Numbered from the stretch's first letter, positions 1-6,551 are shown. The stretch is DNA of 7,097 bases from CAKSFT01 sp045603125 (GCA_045603125.1 JAZULN010000048.1:1-7097); one strand, 5' to 3'. Notes: generated from the letters alone by a model not told the origin. Numbers and translations are program-made.

Positions 1-13
1 CCCGCTATGCGGG
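1..13. repeat. Small GC hairpin at window edge, possible remnant of an upstream terminator
   Basis: CCCGC and GCGGG form a perfect 5-bp inverted repeat around a TAT loop. It could be the core of a terminator of the gene upstream of this window. However, the bases that follow on the + strand are not a clean T-run, and the left side is cut off by the window, so neither orientation nor function can be settled. Confidence 0.35.
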
Positions 14-103
14 TGGATATTTATTGTATATCTTACACAAAAACCGCACTCTAAAAAATCCAATAATTTTCACCCCAAAAGATATGAATTTTACCGAAAT
101 GAC

Positions 104-132
104 TTGCAATTTTTAGTAAAATAATGTAAAAT
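104..132 (+). promoter_or_regulatory. Sigma-A-like promoter of the decarboxylase operon
   Basis: TTGCAA (104-109) lies 17 bases upstream of TAAAAT (127-132), a 4/6 and 5/6 match to the -35 and -10 consensus at the preferred spacing. Transcription would start near 139 and give a leader of about 85 bases before the first gene. A second possible -10, TATGAT, sits at 134-139 but has no good -35 partner. The surroundings are very AT-rich, so a chance match is possible. This is nonetheless the best candidate upstream of the operon. Confidence 0.6.
116..132. repeat. Two GTAAAAT direct repeats one helical turn apart, overlapping the -10 region
   Basis: GTAAAAT occurs at 116-122 and again at 126-132, a 10-base period, and its inverted copy ATTTTAC lies at 88-94. 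Repeats spaced by one helical turn across a promoter can be a regulator binding site. The AT-rich background makes coincidence a serious alternative. No named regulator motif is recognised. Confidence 0.25.
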
Positions 133-224
133 GTATGATGAGGGGAATTTTGATTATTTTTAAGAAAAAATCCCTTAGAAACGAAAAATATTTCACTTTA
201 AAAATATAAAACGGAGGTAATAAA

Positions 225-1775
225 ATGGGAACGATTGATAAGTTAAATCAGTTGCAAAACCGAAGAGCGAAAATCGCTATGGGCGGCGGAGAAGAAAAAA
301 TTAAAAAACAGCATGATTCAAAAAAGATGACCGCCCGTGAGAGAATCCTCGCACTTATGGACGAAGGTAGCTTTGTGGAAGTTGATGCGTTTGTTGCTCA
401 CAGATGCACATCTTTTGGAATGGATCAGGTTGAAGCACCGGGCGAGGGCGTTGTGACAGGCTACGGTACAGTAGATGGAAGACTTGTATATGCATATGCT
501 CAGGACTTTACAGTTTTAGGTGGGTCTTTGGGTGAGATGCACGCAAAGAAGATTTGCAAAATTATGGATATGGCACTTAAGATGGGTGCACCTATCGTTG
601 GCATGAACGATTCAGGCGGTGCAAGAATCCAGGAAGGAATCAATGCATTGGCAGGTTTTGGTGAGATATTCTATAGAAACACAAAATGCTCAGGCGTTAT
701 CCCACAGATTTCTGTTATCATGGGACCTTGTGCCGGCGGTGCTGTGTATTCACCGGCTTTGACCGACTTTATATTCATGGTTGAAAATACAAGCCAGATG
801 TTTATAACAGGCCCGCAAGTTATAAAGGCAGTAACAGGCGAAGATGTTACATTAGAAGACCTTGGCGGTGCAAACGCACAGGCAGAGAAGAGTGGCGTAT
901 GTCACTTTACTGCAAAGTCAGATGCTGAGTGCATTGAAGAAGTGAAAAAGCTTCTTTCATACATTCCATCAAATAACTTAGAAGAAGCACCATACGAGGC
1001 TGCAACTGATGAAATCAACAGATTATCAGAAACTCTGACCCAAATTGTGCCTGATGATTCGAATAAGGCATATGATGTTAAAAATGTAATAAGAGAAGTT
1101 GCAGATAACGGTGAGTTCTTTGAAATCCAGGAGAAGTTTGCGAAAAACATCGTAATCGGATTTGTAAAACTAAACGGACAAACTGTGGGTGTGGTTGCAA
1201 ACCAACCCCTTGATAAAGCAGGTGCGTTAGATGTAAATGCATCGGATAAGGCTGCAAGATTTATAAGATACTGCGATTGCTTCAATATCCCGCTTGTAAC
1301 CTTTACCGACGTTCCCGGATTTTTACCGGGCGTATCCCAAGAGCATAACGGAATTATAAGACACGGTGCGAAGCTTTTGTATGCATATTCCGAGGCGACT
1401 GTGCCAAAGGTTACCGTGATTTTAAGAAAAGCATACGGCGGTGCATATATTGCTATGTGTTCAAAGCATCTTGGTGCTGATATGGTTATGGCTTGGCCTA
1501 CAGCTGAAATTGCTGTTATGGGCCCGGACGGTGCGGCAAACATCATCTTTAAGGATGATATTAAAAATAGCACCGACCCGATTGCAACAAGAAAAGAAAA
1601 GATTGAAGAATATAGAGAAAAACTTGCAAATCCATATGAGGCAGCAAAGTTTGGCTATGTTGATGATGTAATTGAGCCGGATTCTACAAGACCAAGAATT
1701 ATAGCAGCCCTTGAGATGTTAGCATCGAAGCGTGAAAGTGCTCCTTCGAAGAAACACGGAAATATTCCTGTTTAA
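225..1775 (+). CDS. mmdA: Acyl-CoA carboxyltransferase, methylmalonyl-CoA decarboxylase alpha subunit type
   Basis: The 516-aa product is a full-length member of the PccB/MmdA/12S carboxyltransferase family. These enzymes move a carboxyl group between an acyl-CoA and biotin on a carrier protein. Both crotonase-like halves are present. The N half has the SGGAR acyl-CoA-binding segment (130-134) and the oxyanion motif MGPCAGGAVYSPAL from 166. The C half has PGFLPG, GGAYIAMCSKHLGAD and MGPDGAAN (432-438). Residue 409 is Ile, the position equivalent to specificity residue Asp422 of Streptomyces PccB, and the surrounding sequence resembles MmdA and 12S more than biosynthetic PccB. The C-terminus KKHGNIPV is typical of decarboxylase alpha subunits. 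The ATG follows GGAGGT (213-218) at good spacing. Neighbouring pump and carrier genes support methylmalonyl-CoA as substrate, although glutaconyl- or malonyl-CoA cannot be excluded. Soluble, acting on the cytoplasmic membrane face. Confidence 0.9.
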   Translation: MGTIDKLNQLQNRRAKIAMGGGEEKIKKQHDSKKMTARERILALMDEGSFVEVDAFVAHRCTSFGMDQVEAPGEGVVTGYGTVDGRLVYAYAQDFTVLGGSLGEMHAKKICKIMDMALKMGAPIVGMNDSGGARIQEGINALAGFGEIFYRNTKCSGVIPQISVIMGPCAGGAVYSPALTDFIFMVENTSQMFITGPQVIKAVTGEDVTLEDLGGANAQAEKSGVCHFTAKSDAECIEEVKKLLSYIPSNNLEEAPYEAATDEINRLSETLTQIVPDDSNKAYDVKNVIREVADNGEFFEIQEKFAKNIVIGFVKLNGQTVGVVANQPLDKAGALDVNASDKAARFIRYCDCFNIPLVTFTDVPGFLPGVSQEHNGIIRHGAKLLYAYSEATVPKVTVILRKAYGGAYIAMCSKHLGADMVMAWPTAEIAVMGPDGAANIIFKDDIKNSTDPIATRKEKIEEYREKLANPYEAAKFGYVDDVIEPDSTRPRIIAALEMLASKRESAPSKKHGNIPV

Positions 1776-1793
1776 TTTGGAAAGGAGATAGCT

Positions 1794-2198
1794 ATGGAAC
1801 AGTTTTTAAATGAAGCATTATTGACGGGAAAAGGCATTACACTCGGCGATGCACTTTCTGTTGGCGGAATGGTTACCGGTGTTGGTGTTTCTATCGTATT
1901 TGCTGTGCTTTTGATACTCATGATTGTATTGATGCTTTTTAAGGTAATATTTTATAAAAAACCTGAAAAGTGTGAGAAAAAGTGCGAAGAAAAGATGGAG
2001 ATAGTGCCGGAAGTTCCGGTTCAAGTACCACAGGCTCCGGCAGACGGTGAACTAATTGCAGTTCTGACTGCGGCCATTGCGGCAAGTCTTAACACGTCAA
2101 CCTATAACCTTAAAATAAGGTCATATAGACGAATTGGAGATAACAAGCCGTCTTGGAGAAAAGCCGGAATAACAGAGACTATAAACAATAGATTTTAA
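1794..2198 (+). CDS. oadG: Sodium-pump decarboxylase gamma subunit (OadG family)
   Basis: A 134-aa small membrane protein. One hydrophobic helix spans about residues 26-54. It is followed by a Lys/Glu/Cys-rich stretch (55-70), a Pro/Val linker (72-84) and a conserved tail that begins GELIAVLTAAIAASL and ends with an R-S-x-R-R...W-x-x-A-G-x-x-E pattern. This layout matches the gamma (delta) subunits of oxaloacetate and methylmalonyl-CoA decarboxylases, which anchor the carboxyltransferase to the membrane beta subunit. The longer C-terminal tail is the form common in Gram-positive anaerobes. An AAAGGAGA Shine-Dalgarno at 1781-1788 fixes the ATG, 18 bases after mmdA. Its PVQVP linker is encoded by a 14-base stretch that recurs exactly in the next gene. 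Family assignment rests on architecture and context more than on catalytic residues, because the family has none. Confidence 0.85.
   Translation: MEQFLNEALLTGKGITLGDALSVGGMVTGVGVSIVFAVLLILMIVLMLFKVIFYKKPEKCEKKCEEKMEIVPEVPVQVPQAPADGELIAVLTAAIAASLNTSTYNLKIRSYRRIGDNKPSWRKAGITETINNRF
2016..2029 (+). repeat. 14-base direct repeat, copy 1 (in oadG linker)
   Basis: CCGGTTCAAGTACC is identical to 2298-2311, 282 bases (94 codons) downstream and in the same reading frame. In both genes it encodes PVQVP inside a proline-rich linker. Confidence 0.8.
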
Positions 2199-2201
2199 TT
2201 G

Positions 2202-2210
2202 AAAGGAAAG
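2202..2210 (+). promoter_or_regulatory. Ribosome binding site that decides the biotin-carrier start
   Basis: AAAGGAAAG lies 6 bases before the ATG at 2217. An in-frame TTG at 2199 overlaps the Shine-Dalgarno itself and has none of its own, so ATG 2217 is the start. Confidence 0.8.
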
Positions 2211-2216
2211 AAAATT

Positions 2217-2612
2217 ATGAGAAAGTTTAATATTACAGTAAACGGAACTACTTATGAAGTTGATGTTGAAGAGGTAGGCGGTGTTCAAAACTCTGCACCG
2301 GTTCAAGTACCTGTTCCTCAGGCAGCACCTGCACCCGCACCTCAAGCGGCTCCTGCTCCTGCCCCTGCTCCAAAGCCGGCGGCTCCTACACCTTCAGGTG
2401 CAAAGAGTGTCGTTGCTCCAATGCCTGGTACAATCGTGTCGGTAAAGGTTAGCCAAGGCCAGGCTGTAACAAAGGATACAGTTGTTGCAATCCTAGAGGC
2501 AATGAAGATGGAAAATGAAATCTTTGCCGGAGTTGACGGTACAGTTGCAAGTGTTGCAGTTTCAGCCGGTCAAAGCATTAACACAGGTGATACAATCGTA
2601 AGTATTAACTAA
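2217..2612 (+). CDS. mmdC: Biotin carboxyl carrier protein of the decarboxylase (gamma/1.3S type)
   Basis: A 131-aa protein that carries the carboxyl group between the carboxyltransferases and the membrane pump. The N-terminal stretch MRKFNITVNGTTYEVDVEE (1-19) is typical of these carriers. Residues 27-65 form a Pro/Ala-rich flexible linker, and 66-131 form a biotinyl domain. The biotinylation motif EAMKMEN has Lys97 as the modified residue, 34 residues before the C-terminus, which is the normal distance. The domain starts with APMPGTIVSVKVSQGQ and ends with a GDTIVSIN strand, so it is complete. The start was moved to ATG 2217 because of the Shine-Dalgarno at 2202-2210. It is the only biotin domain encoded in the window, so it probably serves both carboxyltransferases. 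Attachment of biotin needs a ligase (BirA) encoded elsewhere. The symbol could equally be gcdC or oadC-like. Confidence 0.92.
   Translation: MRKFNITVNGTTYEVDVEEVGGVQNSAPVQVPVPQAAPAPAPQAAPAPAPAPKPAAPTPSGAKSVVAPMPGTIVSVKVSQGQAVTKDTVVAILEAMKMENEIFAGVDGTVASVAVSAGQSINTGDTIVSIN
2298..2311 (+). repeat. 14-base direct repeat, copy 2 (in biotin carrier linker)
   Basis: Exact second copy of CCGGTTCAAGTACC from oadG, encoding residues 28-32 (PVQVP) at the start of the Pro/Ala linker. Confidence 0.8.
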
Positions 2613-2632
2613 TCCGGAAAGTGGTGAATTAA

Positions 2633-3877
2633 ATGTTAGATATTTTTAGCGACTTTCTTGGAACAACAGGCTTTGCCGCTTTGTTTCAAAGTGGTGGAGG
2701 AGAGGCAATAAAGATAATAATAATGCTTGGAATTGCCTGCTTGTTGCTATATTTAGCGATCGTTAAACAATTCGAACCATTATTGCTTTTGCCGATAGCT
2801 TTTGGTATGCTTTTATCAAATCTGCCAATGCTAAAGGATTCATCGGCGATAATGATGCACACCGAATGGTTTACCGATACAAAATATATGATAGACGGAC
2901 ATGACTTAGATATTGGTATGATTTGTCGAAATGGCGGACTTTTAGATCTTTTGTATCTTGGAGTAAAGCTTGGAATTTATCCGCCGCTAATTTTCCTAGG
3001 AATTGGATGTATGACCGACTTTGGACCGCTTATTGCAAACCCTAAGAGTATTCTTCTTGGTGCGGCGGCACAGTTTGGTGTATTTTTCACATTTATTGGT
3101 GCGTTAGTTTTAGCGGCTCTTATTCCGGGTGTTGAATTTGGTGTAAAGGAAGCGGCATCAATTGGTATTATCGGCGGAGCTGATGGTCCGACCGCCATCT
3201 ATGTTACAAAGTCATTAGCACCGGCACTTTTGCCTGCAATCGCCGTTGCGGCATATTCATATATGGCGTTGATACCGGTTATTCAACCGCCGATTATGAA
3301 GCTTATGACAACAAAGAAGATGCGTCAAACCGTTATGGAGCAACTAAGACCGGTTTCAAAAACTGAAAAGTTACTTTTCCCGGTAATTGTTACATTAGTA
3401 GTTGCACTTATAATTCCCGATGCGGTATCTTTAGTTGGTTGTTTAATGCTTGGTAATTTATTTAAAGAGTCGGGTGTGTGTGAACGTCTTACAAAGACTG
3501 CACAAAACGAACTTATGAACATAATCACAATATTCCTTGGTGTTACAGTTGGTGCTACTGCAACAGCATCAAGTTTCTTGAGTCTGAATACATTGTCTAT
3601 TGTCGGACTTGGACTTGTTGCATTTGCATTTTCAACTGCAGGCGGATTGTTGCTTGGAGATTTAATGTATATTTTAACAAAGGGTAAGGTAAACCCACTA
3701 ATTGGTTCTGCAGGCGTTTCTGCAGTACCAATGGCAGCTCGTGTATCACAGATGGTAGGACAGAAGGAAAATCCTTCAAACTTCCTTTTGATGCACGCAA
3801 TGGGCCCGAATGTTGCGGGAGTTATCGGTTCTGCTGTTGCAGCCGGTGTGTTCCTTTCAATGTTTGGCGGACTATAA
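2633..3877 (+). CDS. oadB: Sodium-translocating decarboxylase beta subunit (OadB/MmdB)
   Basis: A 414-aa polytopic membrane protein that decarboxylates carboxybiotin and couples this to Na+ export. Hydrophobic segments begin at about 26-45 and 49-66 and continue to the C-terminus. Family hallmarks include GIYPPLIFLG, TDFGPLIANPKS (Asp129), GGADGPTAIYV, NPLIGSAGVS and GPNVAGVIGSA. The residues shown by mutagenesis to matter in Klebsiella OadB (Asp203, Tyr229, Asn373, Gly377, Ser382, Arg389) all align with a constant offset of 19: Asp184, Tyr210, Asn354, Gly358, Ser363 and Arg370. The pump therefore looks fully active. The ATG is 20 bases after the carrier gene. Its Shine-Dalgarno is weak (GTGGTGA at 2621-2627), unlike every neighbour, which may lower expression of this membrane protein or make it depend on translation of the upstream gene. 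Sequence alone cannot separate MmdB, GcdB and OadB. Confidence 0.94.
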   Translation: MLDIFSDFLGTTGFAALFQSGGGEAIKIIIMLGIACLLLYLAIVKQFEPLLLLPIAFGMLLSNLPMLKDSSAIMMHTEWFTDTKYMIDGHDLDIGMICRNGGLLDLLYLGVKLGIYPPLIFLGIGCMTDFGPLIANPKSILLGAAAQFGVFFTFIGALVLAALIPGVEFGVKEAASIGIIGGADGPTAIYVTKSLAPALLPAIAVAAYSYMALIPVIQPPIMKLMTTKKMRQTVMEQLRPVSKTEKLLFPVIVTLVVALIIPDAVSLVGCLMLGNLFKESGVCERLTKTAQNELMNIITIFLGVTVGATATASSFLSLNTLSIVGLGLVAFAFSTAGGLLLGDLMYILTKGKVNPLIGSAGVSAVPMAARVSQMVGQKENPSNFLLMHAMGPNVAGVIGSAVAAGVFLSMFGGL

Positions 3878-3898
3878 TATAAAAGGAGTGTATAAGTT

Positions 3899-5302
3899 AT
3901 GGCAAATAGAAAAGTCGGAATTACCGAAACAATATTGCGAGATGCTCACCAGTCTTTGATTGCGACCAGAATGACTACCGAAGCTATGCTTCCGATCGTT
4001 GAAAAGCTTGACAAGGTAGGATATCATTCATTGGAAGCATGGGGCGGTGCGACATTCGATGCGTGCTTGAGATTTTTAAACGAAGATCCATGGGAAAGAC
4101 TAAGAAAGATTAAGGATAAGGCAAAAAACACACCCCTTCAAATGCTTTTTAGAGGTCAGAATATATTGGGTTATCGCCACTATGCAGACGATGTTGTTGA
4201 ATATTTCGTTCAAAAATCAGTTGCAAACGGTATTAATATTATTAGAATATTTGATGCCCTAAACGATATAAGAAACTTACAAACCGCAATCAATGCAACT
4301 AAAAAGGAAGGCGGTCACGTTCAGGCGGCAATCTCATATACAATAAGCCCTGTTCATGATATTCCATACTTTGTAAAGCTTGCAAAGGAATATGAAAACT
4401 GCGGCGCAGACTCGATCTGTATCAAGGATATGGCAGGCCTTTTAGTTCCATATGAGGCAGAAAAGCTTGTAAAAGAACTAAAGAGTGCAGTGAAGATTAC
4501 AATTCAACTCCTCCCCCACTATACAAGCGGTGTTGCATCTATGACCTACTTAAAGGCAATAGAAGCGGGAGTTGACGTTGTTGATTGTGCATTGTCACCA
4601 CTTTCGATGGGTACAAGTCAGCCTGCTACCGAGCCTTTGGTTAAAACCCTTGAAGGCTCAGAATTCGATACCGGCTTAGACCTTGACAGTTTAGCCGAAA
4701 TTGCAGATTATTTCAGACCTTTAAGAGAAGAATATTTAGCAAGCGGACTTTTAAACACAAAGGTTTTGGGCGTTGATATAAACACATTGAAGTATCAGGT
4801 GCCGGGTGGAATGTTATCAAACCTTGTTTCACAACTAAAACAGCAAAACGCAGAAGATAAGTTTGAAGAAGTGCTAAAGGAAATCCCAAGAGTTCGTGAG
4901 GACTTGGGTTGGATTCCATTGGTTACACCAACAAGTCAGATTGTTGGTACTCAAGCGGTTTTAAATGTTTTGATGGGCGAAAGATATAAGATGATTTCAA
5001 AGGAAACAAAGGGTATCGCAAGAGGTGAATATGGAAGGACACCTGTCCCGATTACCGATGAGGTAAGAAAGAAGATTATAGGAGACGAAGAACCGATTAC
5101 CTGTAGACCTGCTGATAATTTGAAACCAGAGCTTGAAACTCTAAGAGCAAAGTGTGCCCAGTGGACAGAACAGGACGAAGATGTTTTGAGCTATGCTTTG
5201 TTTGATCAGGTTGCGGAGAAATATTTTCAGTTCCGTCAGGCAGAAAAATATAAAATAGACCCCGATATGGTAGACAGGGAAACCTGTGTACACCCAATAT
5301 AA
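3899..5302 (+). CDS. oadA: Oxaloacetate decarboxylase alpha / transcarboxylase 5S-type carboxyltransferase, without biotin domain
   Basis: The 467-aa product has a TIM-barrel carboxyltransferase domain (about 1-280) and the PYC/OADA C-terminal domain (about 290-440). It transfers carboxyl between oxaloacetate or pyruvate and biotin. It lacks the biotinyl domain of the roughly 600-aa OadA proteins, consistent with use of the separate carrier two genes upstream. Visible motifs are ETILRDAHQS with metal ligand Asp15, CIKDMAGLL with the lysine expected to be carbamylated (Lys176), and QVPGGMLSNL (300-309), whose Ser307 aligns with the catalytic Thr of pyruvate carboxylase. The metal motif HxH, expected at 205-207, reads Leu-Pro-His, so one ligand (His207 in Vibrio OadA) is missing. 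The remainder is well conserved and the frame is open. The ATG follows AAAAGGAG (3881-3888), 21 bases after oadB. Without the metal ligand, activity is in doubt unless this is a sequence error. Confidence 0.9.
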   Translation: MANRKVGITETILRDAHQSLIATRMTTEAMLPIVEKLDKVGYHSLEAWGGATFDACLRFLNEDPWERLRKIKDKAKNTPLQMLFRGQNILGYRHYADDVVEYFVQKSVANGINIIRIFDALNDIRNLQTAINATKKEGGHVQAAISYTISPVHDIPYFVKLAKEYENCGADSICIKDMAGLLVPYEAEKLVKELKSAVKITIQLLPHYTSGVASMTYLKAIEAGVDVVDCALSPLSMGTSQPATEPLVKTLEGSEFDTGLDLDSLAEIADYFRPLREEYLASGLLNTKVLGVDINTLKYQVPGGMLSNLVSQLKQQNAEDKFEEVLKEIPRVREDLGWIPLVTPTSQIVGTQAVLNVLMGERYKMISKETKGIARGEYGRTPVPITDEVRKKIIGDEEPITCRPADNLKPELETLRAKCAQWTEQDEDVLSYALFDQVAEKYFQFRQAEKYKIDPDMVDRETCVHPI

Positions 5303-5306
5303 TTGG

Positions 5307-5314
5307 AAAAGGAG
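5307..5314 (+). promoter_or_regulatory. Ribosome binding site that decides the tyrS start
   Basis: AAAAGGAG ends 7 bases before ATG 5322. The in-frame GTG at 5286 would overlap the end of oadA and has no Shine-Dalgarno, so the extra 12 residues it would add are not expected. Confidence 0.8.
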
Positions 5315-5321
5315 ATATAAA

Positions 5322-6548
5322 ATGACTGGAAACGTATTTGATGTGTTAAAAGAACGTGGTCTTATTGCACAAACAACTCACGAAGAAGAAATCCGTGAAC
5401 TTTTAGGAAAAGAAAAAGTTACTTTCTATATTGGTTTTGACCCAACTGCAGACAGTCTTCATGTAGGACATTTCTTGCAGATGGTAGTTATGCGTCATAT
5501 GCAGGATTATGGCCATAGACCAATCGCTTTGGTTGGCGGTGGTACAGGTCATATCGGTGATCCAAGCGGCAGAACCGATATGCGTCAGATGATGACAAAA
5601 GAGATAATCGACCATAACTGTGAGTGCTTTAAAAAGCAGCTTTCGAGTGTTGTTGATTTCTCAGACGGTAAGGCGATTATGGTAAATAACGCAGATTGGC
5701 TTTTAAATTTAAACTATGTAGAATTTTTAAGAGATATCGGCTCATGCTTCTCTGTAAATAAGATGCTTGCTGCTGAGTGCTTTAAGCAAAGACTTGAAAA
5801 GGGCTTGTCATTTTTAGAATTTAACTATATGTTAATGCAAAGCTATGACTTTTTGATGTTAAGCCGTGAATATGACTGTAAGATGGAATTGGGCGGTGAC
5901 GACCAATGGAGTAACATCTTAGGCGGGATTGACCTTTGCCGTAGAAAAGACCAGAAGCAGGTTTATGGTATGACCTTTACTTTGTTAACCAATAGCGAAG
6001 GTAAAAAGATGGGTAAGACTGCAAAGGGTGCGGTCTGGTTAGACCCGAAAAAGACCACACCGTATGAATTTTATCAGTACTGGGTAAATGTTCAGGATGC
6101 TGACGTTATAAACTGCTTAAAGCTTTTGACATTTGTTCCGATGGACGAAATCCGTGAAATGGAAAAGTGGGAAGGAAAGGATTTAAACGCTGCAAAAAAA
6201 CGTCTTGCGTATGAAGTTACAAAGCTTGTTCATGGTGAGGAAGAGGCGAATAAATCAAAAGAGGCGGCTGAGGCAATTTTTGCAGATGGAGGCGTTGGCG
6301 GAAATATGCCAACATCTGAACTTTCAGAATCAGAAATTGAAGGATTAGGAATCCTCGATTTATTGGTAAATATTAAGTTAGTGCCATCAAAAGGCGAAGG
6401 AAGAAGATTAGTTCAACAAAACGGACTAAGTATAAACGGCGAAAAAGTTACTGACATCAATTTGATGGTTTCTAAGGATTTATTTTCAGACGATGGAATG
6501 ATTATCAAAAAGGGTAAGAAGGTATTCCATAGAGTAGTTTTAAAATAA
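5322..6548 (+). CDS. tyrS: Tyrosyl-tRNA synthetase
   Basis: The 408-aa product is a full-length class I tyrosyl-tRNA synthetase, which charges tRNA-Tyr with tyrosine in the cytoplasm. The Rossmann catalytic domain starts with FYIGFDPTADSLHVGHF, with the HIGH-type motif HVGH at 47-50. It continues through the tyrosine-site segments YMLMQSYDF and GGDDQWSNI (from 191), and the KMSKS-type loop is KMGKT at 229-233. The last 70 or so residues form an S4-like RNA-binding domain ending in KKGKKVFHRVVLK. Length and motifs fit the TyrS rather than TyrZ subtype, as far as can be judged. The gene begins 19 bases after oadA. No promoter or T-box leader fits in that gap, so it is probably read from the operon promoter, although a promoter inside oadA is possible. 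A strong terminator follows directly. Confidence 0.96.
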   Translation: MTGNVFDVLKERGLIAQTTHEEEIRELLGKEKVTFYIGFDPTADSLHVGHFLQMVVMRHMQDYGHRPIALVGGGTGHIGDPSGRTDMRQMMTKEIIDHNCECFKKQLSSVVDFSDGKAIMVNNADWLLNLNYVEFLRDIGSCFSVNKMLAAECFKQRLEKGLSFLEFNYMLMQSYDFLMLSREYDCKMELGGDDQWSNILGGIDLCRRKDQKQVYGMTFTLLTNSEGKKMGKTAKGAVWLDPKKTTPYEFYQYWVNVQDADVINCLKLLTFVPMDEIREMEKWEGKDLNAAKKRLAYEVTKLVHGEEEANKSKEAAEAIFADGGVGGNMPTSELSESEIEGLGILDLLVNIKLVPSKGEGRRLVQQNGLSINGEKVTDINLMVSKDLFSDDGMIIKKGKKVFHRVVLK

Positions 6549-6551
6549 TTT

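Noticed and set aside
14..103. Possible small gene or RNA in the far upstream region
   Set aside because: No open frame with a ribosome binding site and no stable structure or known RNA motif was seen. It appears to be plain AT-rich spacer.
902..1573. Long antisense open frame of 223 codons inside mmdA
   Set aside because: It lies entirely opposite a well-conserved gene, has no recognisable domain, and shows composition expected from a mirrored coding frame.
1441..1671. Overlapping + strand open frame of 76 codons inside mmdA
   Set aside because: It is out of frame within the conserved C half of mmdA. The product is low-complexity with no sign of selection.
2199..2216. Upstream TTG as the start of the biotin carrier gene
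   Set aside because: The TTG overlaps the ribosome binding site that serves ATG 2217, and relatives of this carrier normally begin at the MRKF-like segment.
2322..2394. CCT/GCT-rich tract as a DNA tandem repeat
   Set aside because: It is the coding sequence of the Pro/Ala linker of the biotin carrier. The units are degenerate and explained by protein composition.
3873..3878. TATAAT between oadB and oadA as a possible internal promoter
   Set aside because: It overlaps the oadB stop codon and has no -35-like hexamer at 16-18 bases upstream. The gap is only 21 bases and oadA has its own ribosome binding site.
5286..5321. Upstream GTG as the start of tyrS
   Set aside because: It overlaps oadA, has no Shine-Dalgarno, and would add a tail encoded by the ribosome binding site region.
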